Source of the DNA: Pseudomonadota bacterium
Lineage (GTDB): Bacteria > Pseudomonadota > Alphaproteobacteria > Rhizobiales > Devosiaceae
DNA: 29,596 nucleotides
Assembly (NCBI GenBank): GCA_023436745.1
Contig: JAEZHZ010000361.1
Location: 1-29,596 of the forward strand
Reading direction: 5' to 3'
Below are positions 23,762 to 29,596 of the stretch, piece by piece (the first letter of the stretch is position 1; every line of letters starts with the position of its first letter). Below the pieces are notes generated by a model. The model was not told where the DNA came from and made no database searches. It saw only the letters and a list, made by a program, of their open reading frames with translations. Position numbers and translations under genes: made by a program.

Positions 23762-23777
23762 CACCGGGAACCACAGC

Positions 23778-24083
23778 CTAGAGCTTGCCCATGACCTGCT
23801 GGCGAAAGCCGTAGACAGTGCGGTCGCCGCCGATGGGGATGAGCCGTACCTCGCGCGTCTGTCCCGGCTCGAAGCGCACCGCCGTGCCGGCGGCGATGTC
23901 GAGCCGCATGCCGCGGGCCCTTTCGCGGTCGAAGCGGAGGCCGGGATTGGTTTCGAAGAAATGGTAGTGGGAACCGACCTGGATCGGGCGATCACCGGCG
24001 TTTGCGACTTCGAGCGTCAGTGCTTCGGCACCGGCGTTGAGTTCGATGTCGCCCGCAGCGGGCAGAACTTCGCCTGGAATCAT
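23778..24083 (-). CDS. ureB: Urease subunit beta
   Basis: A 101-residue structural subunit of urease. MIPGEVLPAAGDIELNAG at the N-terminus and VGSHYHFFETNPGLRFDR (residues 37-54) in the centre are signature beta-subunit sequences; the latter lies close to the UreC active-site entrance. The ending VYGFRQQVMGKL is also typical. It is a separate gene rather than fused to ureA, as in most proteobacteria. It starts 9 nt after the ureA stop and ends 68 nt before the 132-aa unknown gene. Confidence 0.97.
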   Translation of the reverse strand: MIPGEVLPAAGDIELNAGAEALTLEVANAGDRPIQVGSHYHFFETNPGLRFDRERARGMRLDIAAGTAVRFEPGQTREVRLIPIGGDRTVYGFRQQVMGKL

Positions 24084-24092
24084 TGTGGCACC

Positions 24093-24395
24093 TCAGCGGA
24101 TCGGTTCGTGGACGGTGACGAGCTTGGTGCCGTCGGGGAAGGTGGCCTCCACCTGTACGTCGTGGATCATCTCAGCGACACCCTCCATGACCTGATCGCG
24201 GCGGACCACATGCGCGCCGGCTTCCATCAGTTCGGCAACCGGCCGACCGTCGCGTGCGCCCTCGACCACGAAATCGGTGATCAGGGCTATCGCTTCGGGA
24301 TGGTTGAGCCGCACGCCTCGCTCGAGTCGTCGCCGCGCCACCATGGCGGCCATGGAAATCAGCAGCTTGTCTTTTTCCCGGGGAGTCAGGTTCAT
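24093..24395 (-). CDS. ureA: Urease subunit gamma
   Basis: A 100-residue small structural subunit, exactly the standard length. MNLTPREKDKLLISMAAMVARRR opens it and the family pattern continues with LNHPEAIALITDFVVEGARDG and VQVEATFPDGTKLVTVHEPIR at the end. It forms the (UreABC)3 assembly with UreB and UreC. It begins 10 nt after the ureD stop with an AGGA upstream, and is followed by ureB after 9 nt, so the first three genes of the cluster are tightly spaced. Confidence 0.97.
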   Translation of the reverse strand: MNLTPREKDKLLISMAAMVARRRLERGVRLNHPEAIALITDFVVEGARDGRPVAELMEAGAHVVRRDQVMEGVAEMIHDVQVEATFPDGTKLVTVHEPIR

Positions 24396-24405
24396 CGTCG
24401 AGGTC

Positions 24406-25260
24406 CTATAGGTGCCAGAGGCGGGGCAGGGCGCTCGCGCCGCTGAGGTTGTCCAGAATTGGAACGATCATCCGGCGCAACGCAAGCCCAGTGTGTGCAA
24501 GGGCGCGCACAACCAGGCGTTCACCCAAGACGCTGGCGGCTATGGTTTTTCCCTCCGGCAGCAGGTTCCGAACGGCCTCGCAACGGCGGGCGGCGGCTTC
24601 GGCATCGGGGGCAATGTGCACGATGGTTGCGAGCGCTCGATGCCCTGCAAGCAGCGACAGGCCGTCGCGCTCGGGAGTCGAGCCGTCGAGGCGCGTCGCC
24701 TCGGCGTGGATCAGTCTGCCGTTTCGCCGGATGCGCCAGATGTCCTTGAGCGCCGCGTCCATGGCGGTCTCGCCCATGGCGTCGCGGCCGAGCAGGATGG
24801 CCTCCACCGCGGTCAACGAGGCTCCCGTGGCAAGGTCGATCTCCATGCGGCGGTCGAGGCGGCTGGCGGCGAACAGGATCGTTTCCTGTGGCAGCCAGTC
24901 GAGGTGTGCCCCCACGCCGACCCGAATTGTCGTGCTGACCCGTGCGTCGCCGCCGATCGAGCGATATATGCGCTCGCATGCCTGTGTGGTGAGCACAGCT
25001 CGGCCGGTGTCGGCGATATCCACGGACCATTGGATGATATCGCCACCGGTCAATCCACCGGCAGTATTGATCAGAACGGCTTCGAGCCCACCATCATGTG
25101 TGTTCGGCAGCCGGATTTTGGAGCATCCATCCTGGTACAGCGTTGAAATACAAGTAGTGTCATTGCGCTGCTGTGTAGAAAGGCTGCCTGATCCACGGGC
25201 ACGTTGCAGCACGCCTGTGCCGACAGGTCCGGCTGCCAAGGCAACTCCTGCTAGTGTCAT
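24406..25260 (-). CDS. ureD: Urease accessory protein UreD
   Basis: A 284-residue accessory scaffold (UreD, also called UreH) that binds apo-urease and recruits UreF and UreG; it may form the tunnel through which nickel passes. Motifs include DGCSKIRLPNTHDGGLEAVLINTAGGLTGGD (about residues 44-74), TTQACERIYRS near 92, and the ETILFAASRLDRRMEIDL segment. The length is slightly above the family average because of an N-terminal extension rich in Ala and Gly. It is the first gene of the minus-strand urease cluster; only 57 bp separate its start from the divergent acidic-protein gene, so its promoter must lie in that gap or overlap that gene. Confidence 0.95.
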   Translation of the reverse strand: MTLAGVALAAGPVGTGVLQRARGSGSLSTQQRNDTTCISTLYQDGCSKIRLPNTHDGGLEAVLINTAGGLTGGDIIQWSVDIADTGRAVLTTQACERIYRSIGGDARVSTTIRVGVGAHLDWLPQETILFAASRLDRRMEIDLATGASLTAVEAILLGRDAMGETAMDAALKDIWRIRRNGRLIHAEATRLDGSTPERDGLSLLAGHRALATIVHIAPDAEAAARRCEAVRNLLPEGKTIAASVLGERLVVRALAHTGLALRRMIVPILDNLSGASALPRLWHL

Positions 25261-25317
25261 GCGTTCATCCCGCGAGCAAACGCTCTAATGACCATGATAT
25301 TACAAGGGTTGAGAAAA

Positions 25318-25683
25318 ATGCGTTTCAAATCTCTCGTTTCCGCTGCCGCCCTCGCCGCTTCCCTCGGCTTCGCCGGTTATGCGCATGCCGACACCATGGT
25401 GGGCACCACGAACGTTACCGATGTCGACCTCCCCATGGTTCAGACCTACTGTGAACAGCTCGCTTCCGGCATGACCCCGGATACGCCAAAGAAGGAATCC
25501 ATCGACGTCACCGAAACGGACACTGATTCCACCGACTCGGACGATGGCGATGATGAGGAGAACCCCGAGGACGTCGGCGATGACGAGCCCTCTCTGGATC
25601 TCGGCGAAATCACCTTGCAGAACTGCATCGACGCCGGCCTCGTGCCCGCCGACAGCCAGGGTGCGCTGACCACCAGCAACTAA
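25318..25683 (+). CDS. Small secreted, highly acidic hypothetical protein
   Basis: A 121-residue protein I do not recognise. It starts with a clear signal peptide (basic MRFK, hydrophobic core, AHA cleavage site near residue 24). The mature part has two cysteines (45, 103) that could pair, separated by an Asp/Glu/Ser/Thr-rich low-complexity stretch (about 63-94) with more than a dozen acidic residues and no perfect EF-hand loop. It should be periplasmic or secreted. AGGG and an A-rich stretch precede ATG 25318; an in-frame ATG at 25288 would only lengthen the n-region. It is divergent from ureD, convergent with urtE, and has its own terminator, so it is a single-gene unit. Cation or calcium binding is conceivable but unproven. 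Confidence 0.7.
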   Translation: MRFKSLVSAAALAASLGFAGYAHADTMVGTTNVTDVDLPMVQTYCEQLASGMTPDTPKKESIDVTETDTDSTDSDDGDDEENPEDVGDDEPSLDLGEITLQNCIDAGLVPADSQGALTTSN

Positions 25684-25708
25684 TCTACGCTCCCCATAGA
25701 GCAGCAGG

Positions 25709-25738
25709 TGCCCGGCCAAAGTGCCGGGCATTTGTTTG
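25709..25738 (+). terminator. Rho-independent terminator after the acidic-protein gene
   Basis: A perfect 8-bp G/C-rich stem, TGCCCGGC (25709-25716) with GCCGGGCA (25723-25730), has a 6-nt loop and is followed by TTTGTTTG. It lies 25 nt after the plus-strand stop. The stem also lies just downstream of urtE on the minus strand, but without a T-run there. Confidence 0.85.
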
Positions 25739-25739
25739 T

Positions 25740-26444
25740 CTAGACCATGAGATGGCGCCGTACCTCCGGCAGATCCAGATCGCTGGCAGGGCCGGCATGG
25801 CGGATTTCGCCGCGGTCCATGACGTAGATGTCGTCGGCGATCTCCCGACAGAAGTCGAGGAACTGCTCCACCAGCAGGATCGTCATACCCTTCTCGTTGC
25901 GCAGGAACTGCAGGGCGCGGCCGATATCCTTGATGATGGACGGCTGAATACCCTCGGTTGGCTCGTCCAGCACCAGTACGCGGGGCCTTGTCACGAGGGC
26001 CCGGCCGATTGCCAGTTGCTGCTGCTGGCCGCCGGACAAATCGCCCCCGCGACGCGTGAGCATGGACTTCAGCACGGGGAACAACTCGAAGATATATGGA
26101 GGAATGTTGCGCTCGCCGCGGGCCAGGCCTGCATACCCGGTCTCGAGGTTTTCCTTCACGGTCAGCAGCGGAAATATCTCTCGTCCCTGGGGCACATAGC
26201 CGATGCCCATTCGCGCCCTCCTGTATGGTGGCGTCCTGCGCAGATCCCTGTCTCCAAAGGTGATGTCGCCTGCAGAGATGTGGTTGATCCCGGTGATGGC
26301 CCGCAGGGTCGACGACTTGCCGACGCCGTTGCGGCCGAGGACAGCGGTGATGCGCCCCGGTAGACAGGTGATGCTGACACCGCGCAAGGCCTGGGCGGCG
26401 CCGTAGTGGAGGTCGATCGCGTTGATGGAGAGGGCGGTGCTCAT
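25740..26444 (-). CDS. urtE: Urea ABC transporter ATP-binding subunit UrtE
   Basis: A 234-residue ATPase of the branched-chain-amino-acid type (LivF-like), one of two powering urea uptake through UrtBC. Walker A GRNGVGKSS is at residues 37-45, the Q-loop region at VPQGREIFPLLTV, the signature LSGGQ at 136-140 and Walker B VLVLDEPTEGIQPSI from 156. The IQPSII sequence after Walker B is characteristic of UrtE rather than LivF, and the linked urease genes fit. The start at 26444 overlaps urtD by 4 nt; the longer open frame upstream is only the other strand of urtD. It is the last urt gene and converges on the acidic-protein gene. Confidence 0.95.
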   Translation of the reverse strand: MSTALSINAIDLHYGAAQALRGVSITCLPGRITAVLGRNGVGKSSTLRAITGINHISAGDITFGDRDLRRTPPYRRARMGIGYVPQGREIFPLLTVKENLETGYAGLARGERNIPPYIFELFPVLKSMLTRRGGDLSGGQQQQLAIGRALVTRPRVLVLDEPTEGIQPSIIKDIGRALQFLRNEKGMTILLVEQFLDFCREIADDIYVMDRGEIRHAGPASDLDLPEVRRHLMV

Positions 26445-27190
26445 CGTCCCAGATACCTTTCGATCACCACAGGGTTGGCGCTGACCTGCTCCAGCGTGCC
26501 CTCGGCGAGCACGGAGCCTTCCGCGAGACAGACAACGCGGGAGCCGAGTTCCCGCACGAAGCTCATGTCGTGCTCGACCACCACCACCGAGCGCGTCTGA
26601 GCGATCTCGCGCAGCAGCTTGGCCGTCTCCTCGGGCTCGCTGTCGGTCATGCCGGCCACGGGTTCGTCGACGAGGAGGAGCTTCGGGTCCTGAGCGAGCA
26701 GCATGCCGATCTCGAGCCACTGCTTCTGGCCGTGGCTGAGGTCTGCGGCGAGGTCGTCCTTGCGGTGGAGCAGGCGCACCGTCTCGAGGATTTCGGTAAG
26801 GCGGTCGGTGTCATCGCTGGTGGCGGTGTAGAGCAGTGTCCGGAAAATGGAGCGCGGTTTCCGGAGGGCGAGTTCCAGATTGTCCCACACCGTGTGGCTT
26901 TCGAAGACGGTCGGTTTCTGGAACTTGCGGCCGATGCCGAGATTGGCGATGGCGGCCTCATCGAGGCGGGTCAGGTCAGTGCGGCCGTCGAACAGCACGG
27001 AGCCGGCGTCGGGCCGGGTCTTTCCGGTGATGATGTCCATCATCGTGGTCTTGCCGGCACCGTTAGGTCCGATGATGGCGAGCATCTCCGCGGGGTGGAC
27101 GATGATCGACAGGCTGTTGATGGCCTTGAAGCCGTCGAAGGCGACGGACACGCCGTCGAGGTAGAGCATGGTGTTCTGGGCGGTGTGCAT
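26441..27190 (-). CDS. urtD: Urea ABC transporter ATP-binding subunit UrtD
   Basis: A 249-residue ATPase (LivG-like) of the urea importer. Walker A GPNGAGKTT is at residues 41-49, and GIGRKFQKPTVFESHTVWDNL follows around the Q-loop. The signature LSHGQ at 151-155 and Walker B LLLVDEPVAGMTD at 171-183 are the versions usual in UrtD, as opposed to LSYGQ/LDEP in LivG. The start is 3 nt after the urtC stop, and its end overlaps urtE by 4 nt, giving a tightly coupled urtC-D-E unit. Confidence 0.95.
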   Translation of the reverse strand: MHTAQNTMLYLDGVSVAFDGFKAINSLSIIVHPAEMLAIIGPNGAGKTTMMDIITGKTRPDAGSVLFDGRTDLTRLDEAAIANLGIGRKFQKPTVFESHTVWDNLELALRKPRSIFRTLLYTATSDDTDRLTEILETVRLLHRKDDLAADLSHGQKQWLEIGMLLAQDPKLLLVDEPVAGMTDSEPEETAKLLREIAQTRSVVVVEHDMSFVRELGSRVVCLAEGSVLAEGTLEQVSANPVVIERYLGR

Positions 27191-27193
27191 CGT

Positions 27194-28402
27194 CTACTCC
27201 GCGGGCTTTGGCTGGGCGCCGTCGAATGTCGAGGGATCCTCGCCGCGCTCGGCCGCGATCTCCTGCTGCGGGCTCGGCGCCGGCGGGGGGCCCTCGATCG
27301 CGCGCCGACGGCCGGCTGCGCCACGCAGTTGAGCCCACAAGCCGACGATGCCCCTTGGCAGGAACAGGGTGACGAGGACGAACAGGGCGCCAAGGGCGAA
27401 GAGCCAGAACTCGGGGAAGGCGCTGGTGAACCAGGACTTGCCCATGTTGACGACAATGGCGCCGATGATCGGGCCGATCAGGGTGCCGCGGCCACCCACG
27501 GCGGTCCAGATCACGACCTCGATGGAGTTGCCGGGCTCGAATTCGCCGGGGTTGATGATGCCGACCTGCGGCACGTATAGGGCGCCGGCGACGCCGGCCA
27601 TGATCGCGGACACGGTGAAGGCGAAAAGCTTCACATATTCAACGCGGTAGCCGAGGAACCGTGTGCGGCTCTCCGCGTCTCGGACGGCCACCATGACCTT
27701 GCCGAGCTTGGAGTTGACGATCAGCGAGCAGATCAGGACTGATATTGCGAGGGCAACCGCCGTGGCCGCGAAGAGGGCAGCTCGGGTCGTCTGCGCCTGA
27801 ACGGAGGCACCGAGGATCTCCTTGAAGTCTGTGAGGCCGTTGTTGCCGCCGAAACCCATGTCGTTACGGAAGAATGCGAGCAGCAGGGCGAAGGTCATCG
27901 CCTGCGTCATGATGGAGAGATAGACCCCCGTCACCCGGCTTCTGAACGCAAAATAACCGAAGATGAACGCGAGCAGGCCCGGAGCCAACACGACCATCAC
28001 CATGGCGAACCAGAAGTTGTCGAAACCCTGCCAGTACCAGGGCAGCTCCTTCCAGTTGAGAAAGACCATGAAGTCCGGGAGCTCGGGGTTGCCGTAGACA
28101 CCGCGGGTGCCGATCTGGCGCATCAGGTACATGCCCATGGCGTAGCCGCCGAGTGCGAAGAAGGCGCCGTGCCCGAGCGAGAGAATGCCGCAATAGCCCC
28201 AGACCAGATCCAGCGCGAGGGCGAGGATGGCGTAGCTGAGATACTTGCCCATCAAGGAGACGAGATAGGTCGGCACGTGCCCGAACTGCCCCGGCGGGAT
28301 CATGAGGTTGGCGAGCGGCACGAGGACGGCAACGGCAAGGAATATGCCCACCAGCCAGCTGGCCTTGCGGTCGAGCGCTCTGAACAGGGCTTGGGTCAGC
28401 AT
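27194..28402 (-). CDS. urtC: Urea ABC transporter permease UrtC
   Basis: A 402-residue inner-membrane permease of the LivM type that forms the urea channel with UrtB. About nine hydrophobic helices are visible. Typical sequences are LDLVWGYCGILSLGHGAFFALGGYAMGMYLM (about 64-94), the GFGGNNGLTDF loop, the EAA-like cytoplasmic loop VAVRDAESRTRFLGYRVEYVKLFAF, and GRGTLIGPIIGA. The C-terminal 45 residues are Pro/Ala/Glu-rich and probably disordered in the cytoplasm. It lies 37 bp after urtB with no visible promoter or terminator between. Confidence 0.95.
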   Translation of the reverse strand: MLTQALFRALDRKASWLVGIFLAVAVLVPLANLMIPPGQFGHVPTYLVSLMGKYLSYAILALALDLVWGYCGILSLGHGAFFALGGYAMGMYLMRQIGTRGVYGNPELPDFMVFLNWKELPWYWQGFDNFWFAMVMVVLAPGLLAFIFGYFAFRSRVTGVYLSIMTQAMTFALLLAFFRNDMGFGGNNGLTDFKEILGASVQAQTTRAALFAATAVALAISVLICSLIVNSKLGKVMVAVRDAESRTRFLGYRVEYVKLFAFTVSAIMAGVAGALYVPQVGIINPGEFEPGNSIEVVIWTAVGGRGTLIGPIIGAIVVNMGKSWFTSAFPEFWLFALGALFVLVTLFLPRGIVGLWAQLRGAAGRRRAIEGPPPAPSPQQEIAAERGEDPSTFDGAQPKPAE

Positions 28403-28439
28403 GGCAGGTCTCCAGGAGCGCAGGGCGAGATCGAGGACA

Positions 28440-29596
28440 TCACTGCTCCACCGCCCGTCCCTTAAGGGCGAACAGGCCGCGCGGCCGCCGCTGGATGAAG
28501 AGGATGATGAGGACCAGGATCAGGATCTTGCCCAGGACCGCGCCGGCATATGGTTCGAGGAACTTGTTCGCGATGCCCAGCGTCAGCGCGCCGACCAGTG
28601 TGGCCCAGAGATTACCCACACCGCCGAACACCACGACCATGAAGGAGTCGATGATGTAGTTCTGGCCGAGGTTGGGGGAAATGTTGTCGATCTGGGTGAG
28701 CGCGACGCCGGCGAGCCCGGCAATGCCGGAGCCGAGGCCGAAGGTCATGGCGTCGACGAACGGGGTGCGGATGCCCATCGCCGAGGCCATGCGACGGTTC
28801 TGCGTGACCGCGCGCATCTGCAGGCCGAGCGGGGTACGGTTCAGCACCAGCAGCAGCATGAAGAACACGATCAGTGCGAAGATCACGATCCAGAACCGGC
28901 TGTAGGTGATTGCGAGGCCGAAGAACTCGGTGGAGCCGGACATCCAGGTGGGGGCGATCACCATCTGGTTGGTGGGGCCGAAGATCGAGCGCACGCTCTG
29001 CTGCAGGATCAGCGAAAGCCCCCAGGTGGCGAGGAGCGTTTCGAGGGGGCGGCCGTAGAGCCAGCGGATCACGCCACGCTCGATGGCAATGCCGACGGCG
29101 CCGGTGAACAGGAACGCCGAGGGCAAGGCGATCAGCAGCGAATAGTCGAGCAGGCCGGGGAAGTTCTGGCGGATGAAGAGCTGCACGACAACCGTGGTGT
29201 AGGCGCCGAGCATGACCATTTCGCCGTGCGCCATGTTGATCACCCCCATGACGCCGAACGTGATGGCAAGGCCGATGGCGGCAAGCAGCAGCACAGAGCC
29301 GAGCGAGAGTCCGAACCAGACGTTCTGCAGCGCGGCCCAGACGGCGCGCTCCTGTTCGAGGCCCGCGATGGCGGCCCCAATGGTGGTCTGCAGTTCGGCC
29401 GGTGCGTCGGCCATGGCGCTGTTGAGGATGGTGATGGCGGAGCGGCCGGCACTCCTTGCCACGGTCGGAACGGCGGCCTGGCGGTCTTCGAGGCTGGCGT
29501 CGTCGTCGCGCAGCATGATCACGGCGCGGGCAGCCTGCATGGCCGTGAGCACGTCCGCATTGGTCTCGGCGGCGATGGCCTCGTCGAGCAGCGGGA
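28440..29596 (-). CDS. urtB: Urea ABC transporter permease UrtB (5' end outside the window)
   Basis: At least 384 residues of the LivH-type permease are encoded; the frame stays open to the window edge. The first GTG in frame (29552) is almost certainly internal, because UrtB carries a long N-terminal soluble region of well over 100 residues ahead of its helices. The visible end of that region is helical and Ala-rich (AMQAARAVIML, then SAITILNSAMADAPAELQ). Membrane-domain hallmarks follow: AIGLAITFGVMGVINMAHGEMVMLGAY, the loop AVTQNRRMASAMGIRT, and VVFGGVGNLWATLVGALTLG. urtA, the urea-binding protein gene, would be expected just outside the window on this side. Confidence 0.94.
   Translation of the reverse strand, partial: PLLDEAIAAETNADVLTAMQAARAVIMLRDDDASLEDRQAAVPTVARSAGRSAITILNSAMADAPAELQTTIGAAIAGLEQERAVWAALQNVWFGLSLGSVLLLAAIGLAITFGVMGVINMAHGEMVMLGAYTTVVVQLFIRQNFPGLLDYSLLIALPSAFLFTGAVGIAIERGVIRWLYGRPLETLLATWGLSLILQQSVRSIFGPTNQMVIAPTWMSGSTEFFGLAITYSRFWIVIFALIVFFMLLLVLNRTPLGLQMRAVTQNRRMASAMGIRTPFVDAMTFGLGSGIAGLAGVALTQIDNISPNLGQNYIIDSFMVVVFGGVGNLWATLVGALTLGIANKFLEPYAGAVLGKILILVLIILFIQRRPRGLFALKGRAVEQ

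Noticed and set aside
26445..26720. Longer N-terminus for UrtE (start at 26720)
   Set aside because: The extra residues are an Arg-rich shadow of urtD in another frame. MSTALSINAIDLHYG at 26444 is the normal UrtE start and has the common 4-nt overlap.

Overview
The window looks like a chromosomal segment from a high-GC alphaproteobacterium, most likely of the Hyphomicrobiales (a Devosia- or Rhizobium-like lineage). This is inferred from the glgP-B-C-A-pgm-glgX order, the separate small urease subunits UreA (100 aa) and UreB (101 aa), the linked urt and ure genes, GC-rich codon use and frequent GTG starts. No genome comparison was possible, so the genus is not firm. No insertion sequence, prophage gene, rRNA gene or CRISPR array was seen, and no stretch over 300 bases lacks a gene.

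Left part (1-6900): a CAT-anticodon tRNA (minus strand) with a good promoter; a LysE/RhtB-type exporter (minus); an ABC-F ATPase gene (plus) broken by one in-frame TAA at codon 106; a nucleoside hydrolase (minus) converging on it across a strong hairpin; then an AI-2E-family membrane protein and a Kef-type cation/proton antiporter (both plus).

Middle (6958-18821, plus strand): a compact glycogen operon, glgP-glgB-glgC-glgA-pgm-glgX, ending in a small metallophosphoesterase whose GTG overlaps the glgX stop. GlgC makes ADP-glucose, GlgA polymerises it, GlgB branches it, GlgP and GlgX degrade the polymer, and Pgm links glucose-1-P to glucose-6-P. A hairpin with a T-run that should end this operon lies inside the last codons of the convergent ureG gene.

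Right part (18824-29596): nitrogen acquisition from urea on the minus strand. In transcription order the urease cluster is ureD, ureA, ureB, a 132-aa unknown, ureC, a MliC-like secreted protein, ureE, ureF, a DUF3995-type membrane protein, ureG. Upstream of it are the urea ABC transporter genes urtB (cut by the window edge), urtC, urtD and urtE. Between the two sets, on the opposite strand, sits a gene for a small secreted, very acidic protein with its own terminator. UrtBCDE imports urea, UreABC hydrolyses it to ammonia and CO2, and UreDEFG load nickel.

The best leads for something undescribed are the three non-canonical genes inside the urease cluster (especially the DUF3995 protein overlapping both ureF and ureG), the acidic secreted protein between urt and ure, and the metallophosphoesterase coupled to glycogen metabolism, whose GNH(D/E) motif has valine in place of histidine.
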